Assembly: GCF_003413745.1 (NCBI RefSeq)
Contig: NZ_QVID01000001.1
Location: 372,001 to 436,000, forward strand
Direction of reading: 5' to 3'
DNA: 64,000 bases
DNA from: Marixanthomonas ophiurae
GTDB taxonomy: Bacteria; Bacteroidota; Bacteroidia; Flavobacteriales; Flavobacteriaceae
Shown here: positions 17,153 to 26,600 of the stretch, one piece after another
Numbering within the stretch: position 1 is the stretch's first letter
How the letters are laid out: each line of letters begins with the position of its first letter
Program-made: the position numbers and the translations under genes
The notes under the pieces: generated by a model
Database searches by the model: none
What the model was told of the DNA's origin: nothing
What the model saw: the letters and a program-made list of their open reading frames with translations, nothing else

Positions 17153-18463
17153 TTAATCAATAGTAAAATCGTTTAGAAAATTCAACGTAACATAGTCATG
17201 TGATTTTTTTACATTTCCTTTGATAAGTTTTGTAGGGAAACCCTGTAAATATTTTTCAGTAGTACTTATATTTTTATGGCCAAGCAAATCTCTAATTAAA
17301 TAGCTATCTGTTCCTATACTTAATTGATGTCTAGCGTAAGAATGTCGAGCAGTGTGACCTACTATATTTATTGAAGAGCCCATGTATTTATCCAATAATT
17401 TGAGGTTTTTAACATAGTTATTTCTACAGGTTGAAAATTTTGCTTTTTGCTCTTCATTTAGATTTTTTCGCGGGGCAAAAGATTCTTCATTATATAAACT
17501 TTTGTCTAATCCATAAACTAAAAACTCATAGGGGTCTTCTTTCTTTTTTTGTTTTAGGAGCTGTAATTGTTCCAAAAATATAGTTTTGTTCAAGCTACAC
17601 ATAAAATCGACACTCTTATTATAAAATTTAGAACCAACATCTTTTTTATTAAAAAGAAACTTATGTCTTTCTTGATGTCCAAAAAAAGTCATTGTATATT
17701 CTTTATTGTTAAGTAAAAAGTTATACTTTTTTTCGAAATAGAATTCATAAAATTTCTTTGGACTAATGAAAAAACATAAATACTTAAGAAGATTCATTCC
17801 TACAAAGACAGTTAATTGATGTTTAGTTTTAAATTGGGAAAACTCTATACTGGCCTCTGTGGAATCAACCACTATATCCTTATAACGTATAGTAAATAAA
17901 TCACTGATTCTAAGTCCTTGAGCAAAATACTGAACCAAAAATGTCATTTTTGTTAATTCATCTTGAGATTCTCTGGGTATATCGGCATTTATTAAATTTT
18001 TTATATGGTCAATCGTTAAAAATTGTTTTGTTTTAACAGGTACTACTATTTTAATAGATTTGAAAGGACTCCGAATATTCGACTTATGCCCATCATCAAG
18101 ACCCCGATTATAAATTGTTTTAAAATGTTTAAAGTATTTAGCTATGGTTGAAGAAGCAAGATTTTGATCTATGAGATAGTTTTTGAATTTAAAAGCAAGT
18201 TTTTTGTCAATATTTTCAAATTGTAAATCTTTAACCTTGACGTGCTTTAAATAATTATTTAACATTAAAAAAGCAGATCTATATGACTTTATCGTATTCT
18301 CACTTAGCGAATGGTCAAAATTAATTAATTGATCTTGGTAATATTTAATAAAAGAACTTGAATCCACTTCAGCAATTTCATTTGTATCTGAACTCTCTAT
18401 TTCCTTTATTTTCTCAGACAATAACCTATTCAATTTCTCACTATTCGGATGAGATTTTCGCAC
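17153..18463 (-). CDS. Phage-type tyrosine integrase, core and catalytic domains (arm domain cut off)
   Basis: The 436-residue frame begins at GTG (18463). A SAM-like core-binding domain occupies about residues 25-125. The catalytic domain carries arginine in GLRISDLF, H-x-x-R in HTARHS, GHKNIS and the tyrosine in EKYLQGF, so the active site is complete. Directly upstream and in the same frame is a TAA, preceded by the usual N-terminal arm-binding domain. The GTG may thus be only the codon after a nonsense mutation rather than a true start. The gene points away from the core chromosome at the island edge, the usual place for the integrase that inserted the island. Confidence 0.8.
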   Translation of the reverse strand: MRKSHPNSEKLNRLLSEKIKEIESSDTNEIAEVDSSSFIKYYQDQLINFDHSLSENTIKSYRSAFLMLNNYLKHVKVKDLQFENIDKKLAFKFKNYLIDQNLASSTIAKYFKHFKTIYNRGLDDGHKSNIRSPFKSIKIVVPVKTKQFLTIDHIKNLINADIPRESQDELTKMTFLVQYFAQGLRISDLFTIRYKDIVVDSTEASIEFSQFKTKHQLTVFVGMNLLKYLCFFISPKKFYEFYFEKKYNFLLNNKEYTMTFFGHQERHKFLFNKKDVGSKFYNKSVDFMCSLNKTIFLEQLQLLKQKKKEDPYEFLVYGLDKSLYNEESFAPRKNLNEEQKAKFSTCRNNYVKNLKLLDKYMGSSINIVGHTARHSYARHQLSIGTDSYLIRDLLGHKNISTTEKYLQGFPTKLIKGNVKKSHDYVTLNFLNDFTID

Positions 18464-18610
18464 TTACAATTCTTTCGGGTTCCAAAATCTTTCATGAATT
18501 TTTTCGCCTATATTTTTAATTTTCGACTTCCGATTAACTGTTACTCTGATACCTAAATATCCTTTAGATTCATTCTTTGATTTTTTTCTAAAACAAGCTT
18601 TTACTGTCAT
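18464..18610 (-). pseudogene. Arm-binding domain of the integrase, separated by an in-frame stop
   Basis: From an ATG at 18610, 48 codons read in the same frame as the integrase and end FWNPKEL followed by TAA (18464-18466). The chain has the look of an integrase arm DNA-binding domain (GYLGIRVTVNRK, then the conserved W-x-P-K near the end), which normally runs straight into the core-binding domain. A single base change would restore one 485-residue protein. It may be a dead gene, a read-through case or a sequencing error. Confidence 0.7.
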
Positions 18611-18631
18611 ATTTTTATCTCTTTTTTTAAG

Positions 18632-18651
18632 GTGTACAACACGTGTACAAC
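18632..18651. repeat. Tandem 9-bp direct repeat beside the integrase start
   Basis: GTGTACAAC occurs twice (18632-18640 and 18643-18651), two bases apart, about 20 bp upstream of the intact integrase start. Its size, spacing and place suit arm-type binding sites of the integrase. Confidence 0.5.
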
Positions 18652-18700
18652 ATTTTTTATTAATTACTAATAGGTTTATAAATCATATAGTTTATTATTA

Positions 18701-18708
18701 TATATTTG
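18701..18708 (+). promoter_or_regulatory. Promoter element (-7 box) ahead of a gene-free stretch
   Basis: TATATTTG matches the Bacteroidota -7 box TAnnTTTG, though no clear TTG lies 17-23 bp upstream. Transcription would run from about 18714 to the terminator at 18778-18806, a product of about 90 bases without a reading frame. It may serve a small RNA or be left over from the original insertion site. Confidence 0.35.
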
Positions 18709-18749
18709 TTTAGAAATAAAAGTGTTAAAGTTGCAAATAAGCAAAAGAC

Positions 18750-18780
18750 TTCCTTTCCTTTCCTGGAGGTACCACATAAA
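18750..18780. other. Candidate attachment-site relic at the island edge
   Basis: TTTCCTGGAGGTACCA followed directly by a strong terminator looks like the 3' end of a stable RNA gene, yet no T-loop precedes it. Islands often insert into tRNA 3' ends and leave only this end on the far side. It lies just beyond the integrase and its direct repeat and just before core-type genes. The full copy would be left of the window, so the repeat cannot be shown here. In the 312 bp between 18611 and 18922 nothing else is seen apart from the listed repeat, promoters and terminator. Confidence 0.35.
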
Positions 18781-18806
18781 CCCGAAACGTTTGTTTCGGG
18801 TTTTTT
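18778..18806 (+). terminator. Strong rho-independent terminator
   Basis: AAACCCGAAAC and GTTTCGGGTTT pair as an 11-bp stem with a four-base loop, followed by a T-run. It ends any transcript from the promoter element at 18701 and isolates the island from the tryptophan dioxygenase gene. Confidence 0.85.
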
Positions 18807-18843
18807 GTTTTTTAAAACCTCTCTATTTACCAAGTCTATTCTA

Positions 18844-18872
18844 TTGAAATTCCAAAAATCTAAATATCTTTA
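18844..18872 (+). promoter_or_regulatory. Probable kynA promoter
   Basis: TTG (18844-18846) and TATCTTTA (18865-18872) are 18 bp apart, one base away from the consensus TTG-N17-23-TAnnTTTG. Transcription would start about 45 bp before the tryptophan 2,3-dioxygenase gene. Confidence 0.45.
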
Positions 18873-18922
18873 TAGCTTAAGATAAATTAACGAAAAAGAC
18901 ACCCTTCTTCCCGGGCATTTGT

Positions 18923-19807
18923 ATGAAACAAGAAGACATTATAAAAGCAATCAACGAAAAATACACAGCCTTGGGTGAAAATCCAGACACCTATCTTAAA
19001 GGACTATTGCAGGCCAAACCCATTAATTATTGGGACTACATTGAGGTTGAAACCTTGCTTTCTCTGCAAAAACCGCGAACCGATTTTAAAGATGAAAAAA
19101 TCTTTATTATGTACCATCAAGTAATCGAACTGCTTTTAAAAATGGTACGTCACGAGGTTATTCAGTTACATGAAATGGACAGTGTAGACGAAGAAATTTG
19201 GCTTGACAAGTTTTCGCGATTAAATCGTTATGTAAATATGCTCATCACCTCTTTCGATATCATGAAAGACGGTATGAGCTATGAAGATTACAACATTTTC
19301 CGGTCAACCTTAACCCCAGCTAGCGGGTTTCAGAGTGCGCAATTTCGGTATATTGAGATTTACTGCACTAAACTTGAAAACTTAGTAAACGAAGAAGGCA
19401 AAAAACGACTTCCTAAAAACCCTTCAACCGAAGATTATTTCGAACACATTTATTGGCGTGATGCAGGATATAATCGTAAAACAGATTCTAAAACCCTAAC
19501 CCTACGTCAGTTCGAGGAAAAATATCTGGACTCATTTATCTCTTTAGCCAATAATGTGAAGGGGGATACGTTGGAAGAAAAATTTCTACAACTAGAAAAT
19601 CCTTCTTCAGCACTTCAGAAAATAATCTTAGAATTTGACAAGCTATACAATGTAGAATGGCCTTTGGTGCACTTAAACACAGCAAGACATTATTTAGACA
19701 AAAAGGGAGAAAATAAAACCGCAACCGGCGGATCGGAATGGAAAAAGTATTTACATCCTAAATTTCAACAGCGAAAATTTTTTCCCACGCTTTGGAACGA
19801 AGAGTAA
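18923..19807 (+). CDS. kynA: Tryptophan 2,3-dioxygenase
   Basis: The 294-residue product shows the haem-dependent tryptophan dioxygenase pattern: YWDYIEVETLLSLQ, the DEKIFIMYHQVIELLLKM helix, ASGFQSAQFR, and a C-terminal TGGSEWKKYL followed by FFPTLW. The enzyme opens the indole ring of L-tryptophan to N-formylkynurenine, the first step of the kynurenine route. The length is normal for flavobacterial members. No other kynurenine gene lies nearby. Its stop overlaps the start of the DUF488 gene by one base (TAATG), so the two are one transcript. Confidence 0.93.
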   Translation: MKQEDIIKAINEKYTALGENPDTYLKGLLQAKPINYWDYIEVETLLSLQKPRTDFKDEKIFIMYHQVIELLLKMVRHEVIQLHEMDSVDEEIWLDKFSRLNRYVNMLITSFDIMKDGMSYEDYNIFRSTLTPASGFQSAQFRYIEIYCTKLENLVNEEGKKRLPKNPSTEDYFEHIYWRDAGYNRKTDSKTLTLRQFEEKYLDSFISLANNVKGDTLEEKFLQLENPSSALQKIILEFDKLYNVEWPLVHLNTARHYLDKKGENKTATGGSEWKKYLHPKFQQRKFFPTLWNEE

Positions 19808-20157
19808 TGAAACTACAAATAAAACGAATATACGAAGATGCTGCAAATCGAGACGGACATCGAGTATTGGTAGACAGAGTCTGGCCAAGAGGTGTTAGCA
19901 AAGAAGATGCGCGTTTAGACGATTGGAATAAAGACATAGCTCCTTCAACCGACTTGCGAAAATGGTTTGATCACAAATCTGAACGCTTTTCAGAATTCAA
20001 GAATAAATATAAAAAGGAACTTTCAAAACATACCGATGACTTAAAAGAAATCGCGTCTATTGCTAAAGAAAAACAGGTGACACTGCTGTTCGGTGCAAAA
20101 GACGAAAAACACAATCAAGCCGTTGTCTTAAAAGAATACCTTGAAAGCAACTTTTAA
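19807..20157 (+). CDS. DUF488 family protein
   Basis: The product has the DUF488 hallmarks: RIYEDAANRDGHRVLVDRVW, PRGVSKE and the WFDH segment. An upstream in-frame ATG at 19792 exists, but the start at 19807 gives the usual N-terminus (MKLQIKRIYED, 116 residues) and overlaps the kynA stop by one base. The family is small, cytoplasmic and of unknown biochemical role. Coupling to kynA may be a matter of shared expression only. Confidence 0.88.
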   Translation: MKLQIKRIYEDAANRDGHRVLVDRVWPRGVSKEDARLDDWNKDIAPSTDLRKWFDHKSERFSEFKNKYKKELSKHTDDLKEIASIAKEKQVTLLFGAKDEKHNQAVVLKEYLESNF

Positions 20158-20375
20158 ACTACGATTTTTGCCTTGATTCTTTTCTCAGCTTTCTTTTTAA
20201 TAGCCGTAAGGCGTTTCATAATATCCATTAATTTAGCATCTTTCGTCTTTTTATAACGTTCATTTAATGCCAATATTAATTTCTTAGCTTTCTTGGAAGC
20301 TACTATTCGCTCGTTGGTAGATTTAAAGCTTGTAGTTTCTTCTTCAAATTGTAGGGCTTCATTAACAACATCCAT
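20154..20375 (-). CDS. Small basic hypothetical protein
   Basis: The 73-residue product is highly charged, with many lysines, and looks fully helical (KKAKKLILALNERYKKTKDA). It overlaps the end of the convergent DUF488 gene by four bases. I recognise no family, though such short lysine-rich proteins are common in Flavobacteriaceae and may bind nucleic acid. Confidence 0.6.
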   Translation of the reverse strand: MDVVNEALQFEEETTSFKSTNERIVASKKAKKLILALNERYKKTKDAKLMDIMKRLTAIKKKAEKRIKAKIVV

Positions 20376-20548
20376 AGTAAATTCTTTTTTTATTTGTCAG
20401 TTTTTAAAACACAAAAGACTTTCTGTCTTTTTCATTTCTGTTTTAAGCGGTTAAAAGTAATGGCTTATTCTTTCTTTAAATAATTTTAAACAATACTTTA
20501 ACACTGTGTCTCAAAATCCTATTTACTGAAATTATATTTTAAAATCTA

Positions 20549-20556
20549 TATTTTTG
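20549..20556 (+). promoter_or_regulatory. Probable -7 box for the DUF481 gene
   Basis: TATTTTTG fits TAnnTTTG and lies about 35 bp before the start of the outer-membrane protein gene. The -33 element is weak. Confidence 0.4.
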
Positions 20557-20590
20557 CATTGATTGTGTTTATTGGTAAAAGATAAAACTT

Positions 20591-21361
20591 ATGAAACTTA
20601 GTTTTTTATTCATCATTAGTGTATCTATAGTAGTGTTTTTTTCTTCTGAAAAAGCTACTTCACAAATTTTAAATGCAGAGTCATTGCGGAAAGTAACCGA
20701 CACTTCTGGTTATTCTGGTTCGGCGAGTCTTGATTTTCAATTAAAACGAAATGTAAATGATTTTTTTACTATTTCGAACAACATACACCTTCAGTATAAA
20801 ATGAATAAGAGTTTAATATTGTTCAAAAACGATATCGATTTTCAGAAAATAGAGGGCGAGAAGTTGAGTAATAGCTTTATTTCGCACCTTCGGTATAACT
20901 ACAAACTCTCTTCATTGATAACTTGGGAAGCTTTTATGCAAGGGCAATACAATAAAGTTAATTTAATAAACTTTAGAGGGCTGGCAGGTACCGGGCCCCG
21001 GTTTAAGCTATCACAACTGGATAATTATAAATTCTACCTTGGGTCGCTCCTTATGTATGAATATGAGGAAGTCCTCGATGGCATAACACCCATACAACGG
21101 GATATTAGGGGCAGTATTTATTTTTCGTTCAGCCTATATCCCACCGAGCATATTAGTATTGTAAGCACTACCTATTACCAACCGCAATTGAGTAAATTTA
21201 AAGACTACCGGATTTCCAGTCAGTCATCGCTTTTGGTTGGGCTTTTTAAAAATTTCGCACTAAAAACCAGTTACACCTTCACCTACGATGCTTTTCCTGC
21301 AATAGGAATCCCCAACTCACAATACGATTTTACAACTGGGGTCGCTTATACATTTGACTGA
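20591..21361 (+). CDS. DUF481-like outer-membrane beta-barrel protein
   Basis: A signal peptide (hydrophobic stretch to about residue 25) is followed by about 230 residues of alternating polar and hydrophobic strands, many closing with aromatic residues, and a C-terminal FTTGVAYTFD. This is the pattern of DUF481/YdiY-type barrels, which sit in the outer membrane and have unclear roles. It stands alone with its own promoter. The family assignment is by pattern rather than a decisive motif. Confidence 0.65.
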   Translation: MKLSFLFIISVSIVVFFSSEKATSQILNAESLRKVTDTSGYSGSASLDFQLKRNVNDFFTISNNIHLQYKMNKSLILFKNDIDFQKIEGEKLSNSFISHLRYNYKLSSLITWEAFMQGQYNKVNLINFRGLAGTGPRFKLSQLDNYKFYLGSLLMYEYEEVLDGITPIQRDIRGSIYFSFSLYPTEHISIVSTTYYQPQLSKFKDYRISSQSSLLVGLFKNFALKTSYTFTYDAFPAIGIPNSQYDFTTGVAYTFD

Positions 21362-21385
21362 TAATTTAAAACTTCCGTAAGCTTT

Positions 21386-21417
21386 TTGTATTTCAAAAGA
21401 CTACTTTGTTATATTTA
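21386..21417 (+). promoter_or_regulatory. Probable promoter of the arsenosugar-type gene cluster
   Basis: TTG (21386-21388) and TATATTTA (21410-21417) are 21 bp apart, one base off the Bacteroidota consensus. The start would be about 50 bp before the AhpD-like gene, the first gene of the long plus-strand cluster. Confidence 0.45.
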
Positions 21418-21472
21418 CCGAAGTAAAACCAAAGAGGTTTAACTTTCGTAACTATAATAAATACTAGCAATC

Positions 21473-21805
21473 ATGTCTAATTATTATGACCCTAAAGACC
21501 TTCGTAAATTTGGAAATATCACCGAATGGAGCGAAGAGTTAGGAGAGAAATTTTTTGATTACTACGGAAAAGTCTTTGAAGAAGGCAAATTAACTGCCCG
21601 TGAAAAATCACTAATTGCATTAGCTGTAGCACACACCGAACAATGCCCTTATTGCATTGACGCATACACTAAAGATGCATTACAACGCGGTGTAACCAAA
21701 GAAGAAATGATGGAATCCATTCACGTAGGTGCTGCTATTAAAAGTGGTGCTACCTTAGTACATGGTGTAATGATGATGAACAAAGTAAATAAACTTGACG
21801 GATAA
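21473..21805 (+). CDS. AhpD/CMD-like protein associated with arsenosugar biosynthesis
   Basis: The 110-residue product belongs to the carboxymuconolactone decarboxylase/AhpD fold, with the redox pair C58-x2-C61 in EQCPYCIDAYTKDA and the following helix MESIHVGAAIKSGA. This form is the one that accompanies the radical SAM enzyme ArsS in many bacteria; its exact reaction is not established, but a peroxidase or arsenic-redox role is supposed. It is three bases upstream of arsS and probably shares its translation. The recognition is by sequence and neighbourhood together. Confidence 0.85.
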   Translation: MSNYYDPKDLRKFGNITEWSEELGEKFFDYYGKVFEEGKLTAREKSLIALAVAHTEQCPYCIDAYTKDALQRGVTKEEMMESIHVGAAIKSGATLVHGVMMMNKVNKLDG

Positions 21806-21808
21806 TTT

Positions 21809-22876
21809 ATGACCAAACTTAAAACACAATCCCTACAAAAACGAAATAGCGAACTCGCACAATCTAACAAACAGCTTGAAATTCTCTCAAACGGAATTTT
21901 TGCTAGTGGTGAGTTGCCAACATTTGCAGATAAAATTGAAGAAACGGGGCAATTTCCCATGAAACCACAAAAATTGGAGATTCTTCAGATCAATTTAGGG
22001 TATATGTGCAACCAAACCTGTGATCACTGTCACGTAGATGCCGGTCCCGACCGAAAGGAAATCATGACTGTCGAAACGATGAAACAGTGTTTGGAAGTTA
22101 TAAAAAATACCGGTGCGCATACCGTTGACCTTACAGGAGGTGCTCCCGAAATGAACCCGAATTTTAGATGGTTTGTTGAAGAGGCCAGCAAAGCAGGGAT
22201 TGAAGATTTTATTGTACGAAGCAACCTGACGATTATCCGCGCCAATAAAAAGTATTACGACCTTCCGCAGTTTTTCAAAAAACACAATGTGCATGTAATA
22301 AGTTCCATGCCACATTGGACGCGTGGAAAGACCGATAAACAACGTGGTGAAGGTGTTTTCGATATGTCAATAAAAGCGCTGCAAGAATTAAACGCCATCG
22401 GCTACGGAATGCCAGATAGCGACCTTCGGTTGGACTTGGTATACAACCCAAGTGGTGCTTTCTTGCCTACTGATCAAGAAAACATGAAAAAAGACTTTAA
22501 AAAGGCTTTATTGGAAGATTTCGGAATTCATTTCCACGATTTATTTGCCATTACCAATTTACCAATTGCCCGTTTTCTAGATTATTTAATTGCTTCGGAA
22601 AATTATGAGGAATATATGTACCAATTGGTGGAAGCCTACAATCCTGAAGCCGTTAAAAATGTAATGTGTACCAATACTATTTCTATAAGTTGGGATGGTT
22701 GGTTGTACGATTGCGATTTTAATCAAATGCTAGAATTAAAGGTTGATAGTGAAGTACAGCATATTTCAGAATACAACGAAGACGTCTTAAACGATCGAAA
22801 TATTATCATTTCGCAACATTGTTACGGCTGCACCGCAGGTGCTGGTAGTAGCTGTCAAGGTTCTGTTGCCGAATAA
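21809..22876 (+). CDS. arsS: Arsenosugar biosynthesis radical SAM protein ArsS
   Basis: The 355-residue product has the radical SAM cluster motif C67-x3-C71-x2-C74 (CNQTCDHC), followed by HVDAGPDR and a GGAPEMNP segment, and a cysteine-rich C-terminus (CDFNQML, CYGCTAGAGSSCQG). This matches the radical SAM/Cys-rich family in which ArsS joins a 5'-deoxyadenosyl group to dimethylarsenite, the committed step to arsenosugars. The extra cysteines may bind a second cluster or the arsenic. It is in an operon with an AhpD-like gene before and a transferase gene three bases after. Confidence 0.9.
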   Translation: MTKLKTQSLQKRNSELAQSNKQLEILSNGIFASGELPTFADKIEETGQFPMKPQKLEILQINLGYMCNQTCDHCHVDAGPDRKEIMTVETMKQCLEVIKNTGAHTVDLTGGAPEMNPNFRWFVEEASKAGIEDFIVRSNLTIIRANKKYYDLPQFFKKHNVHVISSMPHWTRGKTDKQRGEGVFDMSIKALQELNAIGYGMPDSDLRLDLVYNPSGAFLPTDQENMKKDFKKALLEDFGIHFHDLFAITNLPIARFLDYLIASENYEEYMYQLVEAYNPEAVKNVMCTNTISISWDGWLYDCDFNQMLELKVDSEVQHISEYNEDVLNDRNIIISQHCYGCTAGAGSSCQGSVAE

Positions 22877-22879
22877 TCT

Positions 22880-23560
22880 ATGAACAACAATACTGCAATA
22901 TTAATTTTTGCCAATTCGGCCCAACAAGAAAAGGTTCTAAAACCCTTTCGAAAATCGGCAACTTTATTTGGTGAACTTAATAAACAGACCCTTTCTAAAG
23001 TAAAAAAAACAGGCCTTCCCTATTTTCATTTTTCTGAAAAAGAACAAATCGGGAACAGTTTTGGTGAACGTTACGTCAATGCCATTCAATCTGTTTTTGA
23101 TAAAGGATACGAAAACATCATTACATTAGGTAATGATACGCCGCATCTACAAACGCGACACATTTCTAAAACTGCTGAAAAATTACAACACAACCCTATT
23201 GTTTTAGGACCTTCCACAGATGGTGGTTATTATATGATGGGTTTGCGCAAATCGCATTTTGATGCCTCCCTTTTTCTGAAACTTCCGTGGCAGACTTCCA
23301 ATTTGAACAGAAGGATTTCACTGCTATTCCATTCTAAAAACATTCAAATAGAATGGCTGGAAACACTCACGGATATTGATTCGGTTTCCGATATAAAAGT
23401 TGTCCTGAATAGCTTCAGAAAACTTTCTTATTCATTAAAAAAGATACTTTCTACACTTCTTATTTCTGAAAAGATTTTATTTGAATTAGCACCCATTCAT
23501 TTTCAGAAAACCCTTCAAAAAACACCTTTCAACAAAGGTTCGCCCAGAATTGCTTCTTAA
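22880..23560 (+). CDS. DUF2064 (TIGR04282-type) glycosyltransferase-like protein
   Basis: The 226-residue product has the nucleotide-sugar-transferase-like core of the DUF2064 family: IGNSFGERYVNA, TLGNDTPHL and GPSTDGGYYMMGL. The N-terminal nucleotide-binding loop is degenerate compared with the second copy at 31048 (no RNPELGKVKTRLA equivalent), so the two may have split roles or this one may be altered. The family travels with radical SAM enzymes such as ArsS and is thought to transfer a sugar or similar group. It starts three bases after arsS. The C-terminal 40 residues look like an extension. Confidence 0.8.
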   Translation: MNNNTAILIFANSAQQEKVLKPFRKSATLFGELNKQTLSKVKKTGLPYFHFSEKEQIGNSFGERYVNAIQSVFDKGYENIITLGNDTPHLQTRHISKTAEKLQHNPIVLGPSTDGGYYMMGLRKSHFDASLFLKLPWQTSNLNRRISLLFHSKNIQIEWLETLTDIDSVSDIKVVLNSFRKLSYSLKKILSTLLISEKILFELAPIHFQKTLQKTPFNKGSPRIAS

Positions 23561-23563
23561 TCA

Positions 23564-23611
23564 AGTTTACTACACACTGTAAACTCAACGATTACCGAAA
23601 ACCATCGGTAA
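23564..23611. promoter_or_regulatory. Two adjacent palindromes before the SusC gene
   Basis: AGTTTAC-N8-GTAAACT (23564-23585) and TTACCGA-N6-TCGGTAA (23592-23611) fill the 81-bp gap between the transferase gene and the SusC-type receptor gene. Neither has a T-run, so they look more like regulator sites or leader structures than terminators. Confidence 0.45.
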
Positions 23612-23641
23612 CACCTCTATTTTACTAATCAACACATTTTT

Positions 23642-26600
23642 ATGAAGCAATTATACATGGGCTTATTGTTTTTTATTTCAGCAATAAGCTATTCACAAAC
23701 TACTGTTACCGGCACCGTAACAGATGCTACAAACGAAATGACCATTCCGTTTGTAAACGTACTTTCCAGCAATGGAGAAGCAACCACAACCGATGAAAAC
23801 GGAAGTTTCACTATTGAAATTTCCAATAACGAAAATATTTTGACTTTTTCTTCAATAGGATATATCACTCAAACGGTTCCCGTGGGTGATAACACGGAGT
23901 TTTTAATTCAGTTAAAAGAAGCGACCACTAGCTTAGATGAAGTGGTCGTAACGGCTTTGGGGTTAAAACGGGAAACCAAAGAGTTAGGCTACACCGTACA
24001 GACGTTGCAATCTGAAGGTGTTAACGAAGTAAAAGCAGTCAACTTTCTGGACAACCTTTCTGGGAAACTGGCTGGGGTTACCGTTTCGCAAGGAGCCACG
24101 GGAGTGGGTTCTTCTTCAAAAATTAGTATCCGAGGCGAATCTTCTTTCTCAAACAATAATCCGCTATTTATTGTCGATGGAACCCCCATTAATAATGAAA
24201 CTGTCTTTAATTTTACCAACGAAGCCGCTGCGGGATTTCAAGAAATAGATTTTGGTAACGGTGCCATGGAAGTCAACCCAGATGATATTGAATCCGTCAC
24301 CGTGCTTAAAGGCCCCAGTGCAGCAGCGTTGTATGGTACACGCGCTTCAAACGGAGTGATCGTTATTGAAACCAAAGATGGTAGCAAAGCAAAAGGATTA
24401 GGCGTTAGTATTAATACGTCGCTTTTTGTTGAAACGCCATTTAAACTGCCAGAATTTCAAAATGAATATGGTCAAGGTAATGGTGGTGAATTTGCCTACG
24501 TCGATGGTCTTGGCGGCGGAACAAACGACCTTATTAGTTATTCTTGGGGCCCACGATTGGATGTGGGGAATTTAATTCCGCAATACGATAGCCCGGTTAC
24601 TTTACCAGACGGTACCGTAGTTCGCGGTGGAGACACCTCGCTTTACAGTGGTTTGCCGATAACGCCAACGGCTTTCGATTCGCATCCAGATAATTTAAAG
24701 GATTTTTACCGAACGGGTATTACGACTATTAATAATGTTTCGGTTTCCAATAGTTTTTCCACAGGTAATTACCGCTTGTCTTTTACCAATCTTCGTAGCG
24801 ATGGTATTATTCCTGGAGTAAATTTAGACCGGCAAACAGTGGCTACTAAATTAGCTTTTAGACCTACTGATAAAACGAAGTTTAATGCTTCTGTAAGTTA
24901 TGTAAATTCGGGAAGTGACAACCGCCCTTCAAATGGCTACGGAAGTGAAAACGTAAACTATGCCTTAGTAGCTTGGGGACCGCGCTCGTTGAACATCCAA
25001 AATATGCGCGATTATTGGCAACCAGGTCTTGAAGGCGTGCAACAATATTCTTTTAACTACACGTACTTTGATAATCCCTATTTTACGTTACTGGAAAATA
25101 GAAACTCGTTTGAGCGGGATCGTGTCTTCGGAAACATTTCGGTGACGCAAGATTTTACCGAGCATTTAAGTATTTCGCTACGGTCAGGATTGGATTATTC
25201 TTCTGAAAGACGACAATTTAGACGTGCTTTTAGTAGCAACCGTTTTAAAAATGGAGCGTATGGAGAACACGATGTGTTATTTAGAGAAGTGAACACCGAC
25301 TTCTTAATTAATTACGATAATATTTTCGGTAATATTTCAGTGGATATTTCCGCAGGTGGAAATCGGTTAGACCAAACGGCATCAACTAAAGAATCACAAA
25401 CGGTGAACTTGGCTCAACCGGGAATTTTTAACCTCAACAACGCTGCATCACCTATTGAAGTGTTTCAGTTTGAAAGCAAAAAACGTATTAATTCGTTCTA
25501 CGGAATAGCAAAATTAGGCTATAAAAACTTTCTTTATTTAGATTTAACCGCCCGAAACGACTGGTCCAGTGCGTTGGCTACCCCTTTTTCGGTAGATGGG
25601 ACCTCGTTCTTTTATCCATCGGCTTCAGCAAGTTTTATTCTTTCCAATGTAACAGAATTGCCTGAAGTCTTCTCATTTGCAAAACTACGAGCCAGTGTTG
25701 CTCAAGTTGGTAACGATACGGCTCCTTACCAAACTTCGGGAGCATTTGTTTCGCAAACGCCTTATCAAGGGCAACCGACTTTTAGTAATCAAAACTTTAT
25801 TCCGAATTCAAATTTAAAACCCGAACAAACCACCTCCTATGAATTTGGTGCTGATCTTCGGTTTTTCAAGGATCGTTTGAATTTTGATGTTACTTATTAC
25901 AATACCTTAACGGAAGACCAAATTATTTCGCTTCCCATTGGAATTTCTTCAGGATATAATCAACAGGTTATAAATGGCGGAAAAGTAAGAAACCAAGGTC
26001 TCGAAATTATAACTGGAATAACACCTATTAAAACAGCAGATTTCCGTTGGAACACCACCTTTAACTTTAGTACTAGCAAGGCTGTCGTTGAAGATCTTCC
26101 GCAAAGTGACGGTCGATTAACACTCGCTTTTAGCCGAATATACGACAGTGCCAACCAGACGGTTTGGTTTCAAGTAGAAGAAGGTGGCGAAGTAGGCGAC
26201 ATCTACGGAACAGGGTATTCAAAAAATGAAAACGGTGATTTTATCATCGATGAAAATGGAAATTATATTGCCGACAACAACCTTAAAAAAATAGGAAACT
26301 ACACGCCAGATTTTATGTTGGGTTGGAGTAACAATTTTGAATATAAAAATTGGAACCTTAGCTTTTTATTCGACTGGCGACAAGGCGGCGAATTGGTTTC
26401 CCGAACCCGCGCTTTGGCAACCGTTGGTGGGCAATTAGCAGAAACCACCCCGCGACCAGAAGAAGGGATTATAGCCAATGGTGTGGTGAATATAGGAACC
26501 GAAGCGAATCCTGAATACACACCCAATACGACGGCTATTTCAGCAGAAAGCTATTACCGCCAGTTTTACGATAGGAATCACGAAGAAAACAATGTGTATG

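Noticed and set aside
18745-18775. A complete tRNA at the island edge
   Set aside because: No T-loop (TTCRA) or anticodon arm precedes the acceptor-like end, so only a relic is possible.
23989-24219. Minus-strand frames in the SusC and SusD genes
   Set aside because: They are antisense shadows of strongly supported genes.
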